This document shows positions 45,610 through 53,723 of a stretch of DNA of 64,000 nt, piece after piece (position 1 is the first letter of the stretch; each line of letters starts with the position of its first letter). Location of the stretch: positions 106,191 to 170,190 of the forward strand of contig JAFLBP010000012.1 of NCBI GenBank assembly GCA_017303875.1. The letters are read 5' to 3'. This DNA is from Chitinophagales bacterium. Its GTDB lineage: Bacteria; Bacteroidota; Bacteroidia; Chitinophagales; Saprospiraceae. Under the pieces are notes generated by a model. It was not told the origin of the DNA. It did no database searches and worked only from the letters and a program-made list of their open reading frames with translations. Both the position numbers and the translations under genes were made by a program.

Positions 45610-46422
45610 TTAATCTTCCTTGGGCCGAATAATTAGCTTTCGTTCTGTGGGGAAATTTTCGATTTTACCAATCTTTTTTATTTTTATTGAGGAGTTGTTA
45701 ATTGGTGGAGTTACGGGTGCCGACTCGGGCTGAGTACCTTCGTCTGCCTCTGGTTCCAGGGAAATCAAAGATTTATCATCAGTATATATTTCCTTTTCAA
45801 GACTTACAATATTATTGGGCTCAGCAAATTTAGTGACCCAGTCGGCAACTAAAGAGTCTTCCGGAAAAGGCCAGGTATGTATTGCATGATAATTTTTATA
45901 CTGAATGATTTCTCCTATTCGAAGCACTAACTGATAAAGTCCGTAAGTTAGCCCAAACCCGTCTGTGTTACCACATACTTTGCCTTTAAATTGTCCTTCT
46001 GATTTGATATTTGGGTGCCAGATATCGGTTTTAAAGTAGAGTTTGCAGGGTTTTTGCGGGTATTCGGGTGGGAACTCTATTTCCAGGGTATGCTGTTCGC
46101 CATATAATGGTTGTAATGCCTCAATATTGCCAATCGGAAATGATTGTCCCTCCGCTGTTTCAGCCCGGTTTTTTAAATCATGTAAAATTTGTGGCAGTGC
46201 TTTTGGATCAGCAATTCCGACAATACTTTTCAGATAGTACGTTACCATATATCGGTCGGGTATACTGAATTGGCTAACACGGCGAACTGGCTCCCACTTG
46301 ATTACACTGCTTTTCAAGGTAGCAAGTTCAATGTGTTCTTTGGCCAGCCGGTACAGCCATATATTGCCACGTTTAAGGGTTTGTAGCGTTTCCTGACTGT
46401 ATAAGGGTTGTTGTTTGCTCAT
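45610..46422 (-). CDS. E2 ubiquitin-conjugating-like enzyme
   Basis: A 270-residue cytosolic protein with a UBC fold in the middle (about 50-215). The E2 signature is clear: TLEIEFPPEYPQKPCKLYF, then WHPNI (H136-I139), then GKVCGN with the predicted catalytic Cys150; the HPN...G.VC spacing is the usual one. The tail of about 55 residues after the domain is polar. The start codon overlaps the stop of the ubiquitin-like gene (ATGA), so both are made together. Together with the E1-like enzyme it should pass the ubiquitin-like protein to a target or to an E3. Confidence 0.88.
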   Translation of the reverse strand: MSKQQPLYSQETLQTLKRGNIWLYRLAKEHIELATLKSSVIKWEPVRRVSQFSIPDRYMVTYYLKSIVGIADPKALPQILHDLKNRAETAEGQSFPIGNIEALQPLYGEQHTLEIEFPPEYPQKPCKLYFKTDIWHPNIKSEGQFKGKVCGNTDGFGLTYGLYQLVLRIGEIIQYKNYHAIHTWPFPEDSLVADWVTKFAEPNNIVSLEKEIYTDDKSLISLEPEADEGTQPESAPVTPPINNSSIKIKKIGKIENFPTERKLIIRPKED

Positions 46423-46691
46423 CCTGCTACAAGTTTGGGAACAAAATAAATCGCTTCACCATCTCTGATGCCCAGATCAAAAAGCGTTTTATTTTCTCCA
46501 ATTTTCAAATTGCTGGATTTGGATATGAGTTCGTAAATGTAGGGTTGCCCCTCATTGTCGGTTCGTGGAGCTACGCTGGCTCCAAGGAGTTCTTCTATGA
46601 TGTCTTTACCCGTAGAAAATACAGGAAGTTCGACTTCAAGTTCGTCTCCTTTGGGCATTACTCTAATGGTAATGTTAATGATGTCGCTCAT
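46419..46691 (-). CDS. Ubiquitin-like protein with free C-terminal Gly
   Basis: A 90-residue beta-grasp candidate: NITIRVMPKGDELEVELP (strands 1-2), FSTGKDIIEELLGA (helix), YIYELISKSSNL, TLFDLGIRDGEAIYFVP (strands 4-5), ending KLVAG. The pattern and length fit the YukD/EsaB-like branch of the ubiquitin superfamily. The chain ends exactly on Gly90, so no pre-processing is required before E1 activation. It lies between the E1 and E2 genes and overlaps the E2 start by four bases. Confidence 0.85.
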   Translation of the reverse strand: MSDIINITIRVMPKGDELEVELPVFSTGKDIIEELLGASVAPRTDNEGQPYIYELISKSSNLKIGENKTLFDLGIRDGEAIYFVPKLVAG

Positions 46692-46718
46692 AAGCTGTTT
46701 GCTGTTTTGAAAATGGTT

Positions 46719-47927
46719 TTATGAAAATGTCAAAAATTTTTGATCTGCATTCAGTTCTAGCCAATGAAAAGTACCGGCAGCTTCAATACTCAGGATTTGT
46801 AAAGGGGGCACGCCAAGTTGTTTTAACGTTGCACTCTGATGGGCAAATTCCTTGCTGAGGCGTGAACTCGATTTACTGATTCCCAGAGTTTCTCCCTCCG
46901 CCCGCTGATATTTGCGGTAAATCTTCTCATTTAATTGCCACGAAGAAATCAGCACCTTGTGCCTGACGCCTGATTCCATTCCGCAAAGCTCTTCAATTAC
47001 GTCGTATCCAAGATAAATGACCGGATTCGGTTCATTCCAATATGTTGAAATCCAGTCTAATACTTCTGCAACACTACTGTTACAACTCAAATTTTCTGCT
47101 TCTACAAAACTATCCAGATACTGATGGCTATTACACAAATCTTTCAGTTCGTTTTTGGGATATACCAACGTTGTGAAATTCATTCCTTCATAGCGAAAAT
47201 GTTGCCCTGCTAAGGAATGTTCATCGTTAGCATAAATTACTTTTAGGGCCTCCTGAACCTGCATTGCCCCAATAATGGATGCTGAGATCGGTGTTGTGGC
47301 TACTTTTCCGAATTTGATATTACGCATAGCAATATCAGGGCAACCCAAGCGATAAGTGATCATCCGATGCTCCGCCGCAGTCAATTCACATTCGTAACAG
47401 GAAACCCCCGGACGATAAACATCCAGGTCTCCGGATAAATTTTCAATGGCACCGTCAATCCACGTTCGGCCACATAAATGTGCGTAACGATTGATAAACA
47501 TGCGCGCAAGCCGATTATCAAGGCAACCTATAATAACATCAACGCGACGAAATAATCCCAAGCCGACATCCGAAATTATACTGCCGTTAATACTCGCTAC
47601 TTTAATGTTAGGATTAATTTTTCTTATTCGCTGGGCGGCAACTGTGCTTTTGTATTTTTTTCCATTACAATCACTTCTCCTAAATAATACAGATCTGCAT
47701 AAGTTTGAATATTCAATTGTGTCAAAATCAACAATTAATATCCGCCCGATATTTAATAGCGCAAGGTTTTTTAAAACTTCATTACCCAGGGCACCAGCAC
47801 CAACGACCATGACACTAGCCTGCGATATCTTTTCAGCATCCCACCAAGACATCAGCCTGAAGGTGTCATCCCAGTTCGCCGTTGCGTTCAGCCTAAATGG
47901 TGTTTTGTTGTCGGTTTGGGTTTCCAT
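46719..47927 (-). CDS. E1-like (ThiF/MoeB family) activating enzyme
   Basis: A 402-residue protein. The Rossmann ATP-binding core lies at about 25-265: VVGAGALGNEVLKNLALL (GxGxxG), DFDTIEYSNLCRSVLF, and KKYKSTVAAQRIRKINP with the catalytic Arg/Lys. A zinc knuckle half-site CYEC lies at about 178-181. The candidate thioester Cys is in RLGCPD just before TTPISASIIGAMQVQEALK. A C-terminal domain of about 130 residues has no recognised family and may hold the E2. It should adenylate the Gly of the ubiquitin-like protein encoded 27 bp downstream. It is the first gene of the operon. Confidence 0.9.
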   Translation of the reverse strand: METQTDNKTPFRLNATANWDDTFRLMSWWDAEKISQASVMVVGAGALGNEVLKNLALLNIGRILIVDFDTIEYSNLCRSVLFRRSDCNGKKYKSTVAAQRIRKINPNIKVASINGSIISDVGLGLFRRVDVIIGCLDNRLARMFINRYAHLCGRTWIDGAIENLSGDLDVYRPGVSCYECELTAAEHRMITYRLGCPDIAMRNIKFGKVATTPISASIIGAMQVQEALKVIYANDEHSLAGQHFRYEGMNFTTLVYPKNELKDLCNSHQYLDSFVEAENLSCNSSVAEVLDWISTYWNEPNPVIYLGYDVIEELCGMESGVRHKVLISSWQLNEKIYRKYQRAEGETLGISKSSSRLSKEFAHQSATLKQLGVPPLQILSIEAAGTFHWLELNADQKFLTFS

Positions 47928-47985
47928 ATTTTGGTTTTAATGATCTTGTCGGTATAAAAGCGCATGATGGGGCATAAAATTGCCT

Positions 47986-48016
47986 CAAAGATACTTGTTG
48001 TTGCTCGATATTGCAA
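47986..48016 (-). promoter_or_regulatory. Promoter of the ubiquitin-like operon
   Basis: On the minus strand TTG (48014-48016), a 20-nt spacer and TATCTTTG (47986-47993) form the same arrangement as the promoter at 13831. It lies about 60 bp before the E1 start. No other promoter was seen inside the operon, which supports one transcript for all eight genes. The rest of 47928-48228 is AT-rich and without a gene. Confidence 0.7.
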
Positions 48017-48228
48017 ATTTTATTTGATGATTTTTTGGCAGTAGCTTATGCGCTGCTTTTTCAACATTATTGTTATACACATAGTAGGAAATGACCCTGA
48101 AATGTTAATCAAGCAGTAACCCGAAAAAAATATTTTCTGAAAAAAAAAGAGATCATATCTTTATCAGACAATAAAACCCCAGCCCTCAACGCTTATGTTA
48201 CAGCTTTAATAGTAAAACTATCTTTTTG

Positions 48229-48987
48229 ATGAAGCCGCTTTTTTTGCTGCCTTTGTGCGCCCTGTTTTTGATTTTTCCAGCTTGCGATAAACAAAACACG
48301 CCTGATCCCGATCCTGTGGGCGGTGCTGTATTGATCCTGCTGGATGAAGACGCCATTGATAACGGCAATCCACCCAACAACTTTTCAGAAACGGATGTCA
48401 ATGATCAACTGGCCGGGGTAGGGCAGCGTCAGCCCCTCAAATTTTTTGAACAACGCATCGGCGAAATCATCGATCTGCACAGCGGCGAAGTGGGCGATGA
48501 AGGTTTTTTTGCGCCTTCCAATATTCCGGATACCTGGAAAAATGCAGGCCCCGGCACGCGCGGCTTTGCCAATTACTTAGCTGCCGGCCCCGGACTCGGC
48601 TCCGGCGATAACCCGGAAATACTATTGGATGAGATCCCGGGCATCATGCCCCTGCGCGCACGTGGTTTGAAAATGCTGATTGGCACGACTGTGCTGGCCG
48701 TGGTGTACGACAGTGATATTAGTGTTAATTACAGCCCGATTACCGGCAACCTGCAAGGCGCCAACCTGGGCTTGGTCGCATTTGATGTTGTGGATGTCAT
48801 CCAACGCACGGATGGCTCAACAGGGTCTTTGCCCAGGGTAAAAGTCAGGATTCAATCGGTTACTGAGGTGAAGAACCGACAAATCTATGTATTCAAAAAC
48901 GCACCGGAACCCAAGTCGTCTTCCGAACCTTTTGACGTGTCGCCCTCGGGTATTGTGCCGGCGCCGGAGTTTGTATTGGCCAATTAA
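48229..48987 (+). CDS. Hypothetical lipoprotein
   Basis: About 252 residues; ATG at 48229 is chosen over the in-frame TTG at 48226. It has a lipoprotein signal (MKPLFLLPLCALFLIFPAC, then DKQNTPDPDP). The mature part is soluble, mainly beta, with VLILLDEDAIDNGNPPNNF and GTTVLAVVYDSDISVNYSP. No family was recognised. It stands alone, divergent from the ubiquitin-like operon, and may be surface-exposed. Confidence 0.7.
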   Translation: MKPLFLLPLCALFLIFPACDKQNTPDPDPVGGAVLILLDEDAIDNGNPPNNFSETDVNDQLAGVGQRQPLKFFEQRIGEIIDLHSGEVGDEGFFAPSNIPDTWKNAGPGTRGFANYLAAGPGLGSGDNPEILLDEIPGIMPLRARGLKMLIGTTVLAVVYDSDISVNYSPITGNLQGANLGLVAFDVVDVIQRTDGSTGSLPRVKVRIQSVTEVKNRQIYVFKNAPEPKSSSEPFDVSPSGIVPAPEFVLAN

Positions 48988-49059
48988 TTAGCTTATGTTA
49001 CACAATAAATCATTCATAATTTCGTTTTAACCAAACTTTTCACGCTTAGCGTAAATTTC

Positions 49060-49455
49060 TTGCCCTTGCGTTCTTTTTTGATCATCGTTTTCTGCATCAA
49101 CCTCTTCTCCGGAGGTTTGTTGTTTGCCGAACTGGCCAAGTTGCCGGCGTTGATCGAGCATTTTAACACGCATTGCAAGGCAGATCAGCAAACCACATTT
49201 GCACTTTTCCTGAAATTACATTATACCAATACGGAACATGCACGGCAAACCGCCGCACAGCATGAGCAATTGCCTTTTCAGCACCAACACCAGTTTTCAA
49301 GTTATAAAGCGTTTTGCAACGCCGATCTTCCTGAGCTTCCCGCTTTCCTGAAGGATACACAAGCGGAAACTGACATTTCCTCCGATAATTTTTACTATTC
49401 CCGCATACTCCCTCCCGGCTACGAGGGTGCTGTTTTCCAGCCTCCAAAAGTTTAG
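49060..49455 (+). CDS. Small conserved Bacteroidota protein of unknown function
   Basis: A 131-residue protein that must start at TTG 49060, since no ATG or GTG lies upstream in frame before a stop. A hydrophobic signal (LRSFLIIVFCINLFSGGLL) precedes LAKLPALIEHFNTHCKADQ, a His-rich middle (QLPFQHQHQF), and the end FQPPKV. Many Bacteroidota carry proteins of this size and pattern (LP.L..HF..H..., LPF..H, ending QPPKx) near metal- or redox-linked genes; the role is unknown. A haem-binding gene follows 90 bp downstream, which fits that context. Confidence 0.65.
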   Translation: MPLRSFLIIVFCINLFSGGLLFAELAKLPALIEHFNTHCKADQQTTFALFLKLHYTNTEHARQTAAQHEQLPFQHQHQFSSYKAFCNADLPELPAFLKDTQAETDISSDNFYYSRILPPGYEGAVFQPPKV

Positions 49456-49545
49456 AATATGTTGTTTTTGCCCGTTTTATGAATGGGCCTGAAGGTGGCA
49501 CGCGGTTGCGTGTCGGCTATTTTTCCATTTTTCAATTTCAACAAC

Positions 49546-50049
49546 ATGTTCAAGAAAATGCTGGTACTGCTTGTACTTGTAGCAGTCGCAATCCAATTTA
49601 TTCGCCCCGATCGCAGCAATCCCAAGGTTAATCCGACTGAAGATTTGATCGCAGTGGCCAACCCGCCCGCCGAAGTACAATCCATACTAAAAAAGGCCTG
49701 CTACGATTGCCATTCCAATGAAACTGTCTGGCCTTGGTACACGAATATCACACCTGTCAATTGGTTTGTGGCCAATCACGTCAAGGAAGGCCGTGAAAAA
49801 TTGAATTTTTCGATTTTCGGATCGCTGAGTCCTGCCGACCGCTCGGAGGCCCTTGGAGAAGCCGCCGAAACCATTCAGGAAGGCGAAATGCCGTTGGAAA
49901 GTTACACCCTCCTGCATCCGGAAGCCAAATTGAACGCCACCCAACGCCAGACCCTGCTCAACTGGCTTCAGGCCAATGGCGAACAGGAAGGTGACGCCGG
50001 AACTGAAAGGCAAAAAACGGAAGAAGCAACAGAAAACGACGAGGATTGA
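49546..50049 (+). CDS. Haem-binding domain protein
   Basis: A 167-residue protein starting at 49546 (MFKKMLVLLVLVAVAIQ, an N-terminal helix). The haem-binding motif is CYDCH (C52, C55, H56), followed by NETVWPWYTNITPVNW and HVKEGREKLNFS, typical of the small Haem_bd family of Bacteroidota. The end is an acidic, low-complexity tail (EATENDED). It is probably periplasmic and membrane-anchored and takes part in redox or haem handling. The following sigma factor gene is 48 bp away and may be independent. Confidence 0.85.
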   Translation: MFKKMLVLLVLVAVAIQFIRPDRSNPKVNPTEDLIAVANPPAEVQSILKKACYDCHSNETVWPWYTNITPVNWFVANHVKEGREKLNFSIFGSLSPADRSEALGEAAETIQEGEMPLESYTLLHPEAKLNATQRQTLLNWLQANGEQEGDAGTERQKTEEATENDED

Positions 50050-50097
50050 GCCGTCAGGCAACCCGATTTTTTCTTCAACCGTTTAGTATTTCAGTAT

Positions 50098-50649
50098 ATG
50101 TCCAATCAACAGCTGGATAAATTGATCCAGGGTTGTCGGCACAACGATCCGACAAGCCAACGCGCGGTGTATGAGCAATTCTACACCGTGGTATATGGTA
50201 TTTGTCTGCGTTACGCCGGCTCCTCCGAAGAAGCGCGCGAGCTTGCCAACGATGCCTTCTTCAAAGCCTTTACCCGCCTCGATCACTTCGAGGCGGGTAC
50301 TAACTTTGGTGGCTGGCTTTATACCATCGCCCGCCGGACGGCACTTGATCGTTACCGCGTTGCAATTAAGCAGCCGACGATCGAACGGGAAGCCGCTATG
50401 GATTTTGAACAGGCAACCCACGAAGAATACCGACTGCTGGATCGAATGGACGCAGAGGAAAAGCTGCGTCTGGTTCAGCACTTGCCGCCGGCCTACCGGA
50501 CGGTTTTTAATCTCTATGTGGTAGAGGAATATTCCCATGAGGAAATTGCGGCCATGCTGGATGTCTCTGTGGGTACTTCCAAATCAAACCTCGCCAAGGC
50601 CCGCCAGCGACTCAAGGCGCTGGTGGCGCAACATTATCATAAAGTCTGA
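50098..50649 (+). CDS. ECF-type RNA polymerase sigma-70 factor
   Basis: A 183-residue sigma factor with region 2 (AVYEQFYTVVYGICLRYAGS; ELANDAFFKAFTRLDHFE; NFGGWLYTIARRTALDRYR) and region 4 (LPPAYRTVFNLYVVEEYSHE; IAAMLDVSVGTSKSNLAKAR). There is no region 1 or 3, so it belongs to the ECF group. The gene at 50659 starts 9 bp later and probably encodes its membrane partner. Confidence 0.95.
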   Translation: MSNQQLDKLIQGCRHNDPTSQRAVYEQFYTVVYGICLRYAGSSEEARELANDAFFKAFTRLDHFEAGTNFGGWLYTIARRTALDRYRVAIKQPTIEREAAMDFEQATHEEYRLLDRMDAEEKLRLVQHLPPAYRTVFNLYVVEEYSHEEIAAMLDVSVGTSKSNLAKARQRLKALVAQHYHKV

Positions 50650-50658
50650 AAACAGTAT

Positions 50659-51924
50659 ATGGAAAATATGTACCAACAGGATGATTTTGATCGTCAGTTC
50701 AGAGCGGATCTGAAAAAAGCGGGTCAGGGCGCCAAACCCGACCCTAAAGACTGGGATCAGCTGCTGTCGCGCCTGCAAGAAGACAAACGGCGCAAACGGC
50801 TTGTCATTCCTGTTTGGTTGCCCTGGCTGCTGCTCGGCGCAGCCTTGGGTTGGAATGGTTTTACCAGTATGCAACTGCAGCGGCTCGAAACCCGTTTGTC
50901 GGAAATGCCGATTTCAAAACCAATGGCTGTTGAAAGTGTAAATCGCTCATCTGTAGTTATTTATGATACTATTTATCGCACAGTTATTATAACAGAAAAA
51001 AGACCCGGATTAAATCCTGCATACTTGCAACCAAGCACCCTGACAACCAATATCTCCGCAGCACCGGTGTTGCATTCCGATACACTCCACTCCAAGCTAC
51101 AAACCGCAAGCCACCCAACCTCCGAACCACCAACCCCGAACCACCCAACCTCGAACCACCCAACCTCGAACCTCCAAACCTCCGAACCCCGAACCTCCGA
51201 ACCCCGAACCTCCGAACCCCGAACCTCCGAACCACCAACCCCGAACCACCCAACCTCCGAACCCCCAACCTCCGAACCACCAACCCCGAACCTCCAAACC
51301 TCCGAACCCCCAACCTCTGTTAATAAGGTAAAAAAACAATACCATTATCAGCTGGAAGTTGGCTTTGCTGCTTCAATGCCCCTGCAAACCCGCCATGTTT
51401 CTTATAATGGCCTTGGAGGCGGGCGATTGGCTTTTTTACTGGAACTCAACAAACACTGGCAACTCAATGCCGCTGTTTTTGCCGGAAATACGGCTTTTAA
51501 AAATGAAACGCTTTTTGAAGAGCGCCTGCTTGTTCCGGCACCGGAATATCCTGCTCAGGAGTTTAAATTTAAATATGTGGAGGGGAATCTCCGGCAATTT
51601 ATCCCTTCTTTAGGTATTCAATATGCCAGCGCACGACCCAAAAAGTGGAACTGGAATGCGGGTTTGTCCTACGCTGCGCTTATCTGGGCGCCGGATGGAT
51701 TGGAATATGAGTTTTTTGATCCGCAAAACGGCACAGAATACAACTACGAGGCAGCGGGAAATGTCAAAACAAACTGGCTTAACCTGGAACTTTCAGCGGG
51801 CGGACAGTACCAGCTCAAACCGCAGTGGGCGGTTTATACCAGATTCGGTGTCATCCGCAATTTAAAATCGGATGCCCCGGCCCTCTTGCAGGGCGCTTTG
51901 GGCATCCGCTATCGCTTGCGTTAA
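50659..51924 (+). CDS. Probable sigma-factor partner: membrane helix, repeat linker, beta-barrel-like domain
   Basis: A 421-residue protein. An N-terminal cytoplasmic part of about 55 residues (DFDRQFRADLKKAGQGAKP) lies before one helix (LPWLLLGAALGWNGF). A periplasmic linker of about 70 residues made of PxTSE/PNHPT repeats (about 150-220) comes next, then a 200-residue beta domain of outer-membrane porin type (LEVGFAASMPLQTRHVSYNG; ends LGIRYRLR). In Bacteroidota such chains often follow ECF sigma genes and may act as anti-sigma factors. The repeat linker would suit spanning the periplasm. Confidence 0.75.
   Translation: MENMYQQDDFDRQFRADLKKAGQGAKPDPKDWDQLLSRLQEDKRRKRLVIPVWLPWLLLGAALGWNGFTSMQLQRLETRLSEMPISKPMAVESVNRSSVVIYDTIYRTVIITEKRPGLNPAYLQPSTLTTNISAAPVLHSDTLHSKLQTASHPTSEPPTPNHPTSNHPTSNLQTSEPRTSEPRTSEPRTSEPPTPNHPTSEPPTSEPPTPNLQTSEPPTSVNKVKKQYHYQLEVGFAASMPLQTRHVSYNGLGGGRLAFLLELNKHWQLNAAVFAGNTAFKNETLFEERLLVPAPEYPAQEFKFKYVEGNLRQFIPSLGIQYASARPKKWNWNAGLSYAALIWAPDGLEYEFFDPQNGTEYNYEAAGNVKTNWLNLELSAGGQYQLKPQWAVYTRFGVIRNLKSDAPALLQGALGIRYRLR
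51105..51320 (+). repeat. Degenerate tandem repeat encoding PxTSE/PNHPT linker
   Basis: Short units of about 9-15 nt built from ACCTCCGAACC, CCAACCCCGAA and CCACCCAACC are repeated about 18 times without breaking the frame. Units differ by whole codons, which suggests slippage or recombination changes the linker length between strains. Confidence 0.85.
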
Positions 51925-51936
51925 GCGCTTTCGCGC

Positions 51937-51958
51937 GATCATGAATTCCCGAACATGC
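51937..51958. repeat. Dispersed repeat (GTTCGGGAATTCATGATC type), copy 3, inverted
   Basis: GATCATGAATTCCCGAAC, the reverse complement of the copy at 10738, fills the 35-bp gap between convergent stop codons at 51924 and 51960. Confidence 0.6.
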
Positions 51959-51959
51959 T

Positions 51960-52364
51960 CTAAGAAAAAACGCGGAGTTCCGTGCCATTCAGATTAGTCT
52001 GGTAAGTTTCCAGATCTTTACTGCCATTGTTGTTCAGGCCATTGCCGGAAAGATCAAAACGCGCGCCGTGCGCGGTGCAGTAGTACTCGTTTTTATTCTT
52101 GTCGTAAGTGACCTCTTTTTTCTGTTCATGGCTGCAAATGACGGTGGCTGCGTAGTAATTGCCATCCGTCCCTTTGGCAACAACTACCTGATTGACAACA
52201 ATATAGTTGCCGTTTGTTTTTAGTTTGACATAGTTTGGATCATCCAGGTTGAGGGTGAAATCAACGGAACCGTTGCTTTCCTTTTTGCAGGATTGGAGGC
52301 AGGAGCTGCTGAGGACAAAAGCAGCGCCAATGCCGAGTTTGCCGAGAAATTCACGTCTGTTCAT
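51960..52364 (-). CDS. Rieske [2Fe-2S] lipoprotein
   Basis: A 134-residue Rieske protein. It starts MNRREFLGKLGIGAAFV, a Tat-like twin-Arg signal, which is followed by a lipobox-type SCLQSC. The cluster ligands are C77 and H79 (ICSHE) and C96 and H99 (YYCTAHGARF). The usual second box CxxH plus Gly is present. It should carry electrons at the periplasmic face. It is convergent with the sigma-partner gene and divergent from the cytochrome-like lipoprotein at 52506. Confidence 0.88.
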   Translation of the reverse strand: MNRREFLGKLGIGAAFVLSSSCLQSCKKESNGSVDFTLNLDDPNYVKLKTNGNYIVVNQVVVAKGTDGNYYAATVICSHEQKKEVTYDKNKNEYYCTAHGARFDLSGNGLNNNGSKDLETYQTNLNGTELRVFS

Positions 52365-52505
52365 TGTTGTATGTGTTTTATTGAGGTAACGAGGAAATCG
52401 TCAAAGCGGTTGCTTTGATATTTTTTATTCAGCAAGCCGGAGAGGCAACCCGCAAGCTGCCATGACCGTTTTTCCTGAAAAATCATTCACACATTAATTT
52501 CACCC

Positions 52506-53219
52506 ATGTTCAAAATACAATTCGCTACGGTACGGAATTTCAGCCTGCTCGCTGCCTCGCTGCTTTTACTGGTTTTTGCCTGCAAACACCAGATTATTAC
52601 TCCCGAAGAGCCAATCGATACCGGCGTACCCTGCAATCCGGACAGTGTATATTTCAATTCACAGATTCTGCCCATTCTGGCCTCCAATTGTGCGCAATCG
52701 GGCTGCCATGATGCCCAATCACATAAGGAAGGGATTATCCTGGATAACTACGCCAATGTGCGCGCTACGGGAGAAATCAACCTCGGCAACCCAAGCAAAA
52801 GCGAATTGTATAAAGTACTGAATAAAACTGATCCAGGCGACCGGATGCCGCCCGCTCCGCAGGCAGCCCTGCCCCTGGAACAACGCGCCCTGATCTTGAA
52901 ATGGATAGAACAAGGCGCGCAGAACCTTACCTGCGACGCCGGTTGCGATACCACAAATGTCGGTTTCAGCGCCAGCGTGATGCCCATTATCTCGCTCAAA
53001 TGCAAAGGTTGCCACCAGGGCGCCAGCCCCTCCGGCAACGTAGCCCTGACGAATTTTAACGACGTAAAAAAACGCGTGGACGACGGCTCCCTGATGGGCT
53101 CCATCAACCACGCGTCGGGTTTTACGGCCATGCCTTATCCGGCAGGCAGTGCCAAATTGCCGGAGTGCGATATCCGCAAAATGCAGATATGGATCAACAA
53201 CGGCGCTTTGAATAATTAA
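52506..53219 (+). CDS. Cytochrome c-like lipoprotein with two haem-type motifs
   Basis: A 237-residue protein with a lipoprotein signal (ASLLLLVFACKHQ). Two similar halves follow. The first has NCAQSGCHDA (C62, C67, H68; a C-x4-CH spacing seen in this family) and the second has LKCKGCHQG (C166, C169, H170; normal CxxCH). Each half contains ASGNVALxNF- or ILDNYANVRATGEI-type strands, typical of the planctomycete/Bacteroidota cytochrome-c-like surface proteins. It is divergent from the Rieske gene, so the two may share electron transfer. Confidence 0.8.
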   Translation: MFKIQFATVRNFSLLAASLLLLVFACKHQIITPEEPIDTGVPCNPDSVYFNSQILPILASNCAQSGCHDAQSHKEGIILDNYANVRATGEINLGNPSKSELYKVLNKTDPGDRMPPAPQAALPLEQRALILKWIEQGAQNLTCDAGCDTTNVGFSASVMPIISLKCKGCHQGASPSGNVALTNFNDVKKRVDDGSLMGSINHASGFTAMPYPAGSAKLPECDIRKMQIWINNGALNN

Positions 53220-53723
53220 CTATTTAAGCTCTTCCGGCTTTACGCCCGGCGGCATACCCTGCGGAAAACGCGCAAACATACGCAGCTGATCATACGTCAG
53301 TTGTTTTTGCGAATATTGGTAAGCATTTTCGCCGGTGATAGCAACAGTAGAGGTGGCAATGGCATTGGCAGGCGCCGAATAGACTAAAAAGAAGCCGTGT
53401 GAGAGCGTCACTAACGTGTAAACCGGTACCGACCACCAGTATTTTTTCGGGCGGGCGTAGCGGAGGGTAAAGTTATTAACCTCGGCAATCGGCACCTGTA
53501 CACAACCTTTATTGGCATCCTGCCGGATGAGCAGCGATGTGCTGTCGAGTGCAATTAATTCGCCCGTCAGAAACTGTTTGTCGGTTTTGCGAAGTTCTAC
53601 CTGGCCGCCGTAAAGGCCAAAGCCAATTTCAGTGCTGTCGGGCAGGTATTTTGCCGTCTGGCAGGAGCCGAGCAGCAGGATGAATAAGGCGTGGAGCAAT
53701 AAAAATGCAGGTTTAGTTTTCAT
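53220..53723 (-). CDS. Hypothetical lipoprotein (SH3-like barrel type)
   Basis: About 167 residues; ATG at 53723 (MKTKPAFLLLHALFILLLGSC) gives a good lipoprotein signal and overlaps the stop of the upstream gene by 11 bp. The body holds a small beta-rich region (VELRKTDKQFLTGELIALDS; LIRQDANKGCVQVPIAEVNN) of the type found in proteins that sense or hold oligomers, then a hydrophobic hairpin (VPVYTLVTLSHGFFLVYSAP). No precise family. Confidence 0.65.
   Translation of the reverse strand: MKTKPAFLLLHALFILLLGSCQTAKYLPDSTEIGFGLYGGQVELRKTDKQFLTGELIALDSTSLLIRQDANKGCVQVPIAEVNNFTLRYARPKKYWWSVPVYTLVTLSHGFFLVYSAPANAIATSTVAITGENAYQYSQKQLTYDQLRMFARFPQGMPPGVKPEELK

Noticed and set aside
35780..47927. Assigning the operon to Bil, Bub or CBASS type II
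   Set aside because: No cyclase or effector of CBASS is present, and Bil and Bub sets lack the vWA/FHA, periplasmic and T9SS parts seen here.
48188..49003. GCTTATGTTACA occurring at about 48190 and 48991 as a regulatory repeat
   Set aside because: Only two copies with different flanks; could be chance in AT-rich gaps.
51097..51345. Gly/Val/Arg-rich minus-strand frame (repeats of GGWVVRG type)
   Set aside because: It is only the reverse of the PxTSE tandem repeat inside the 50659-51924 gene.
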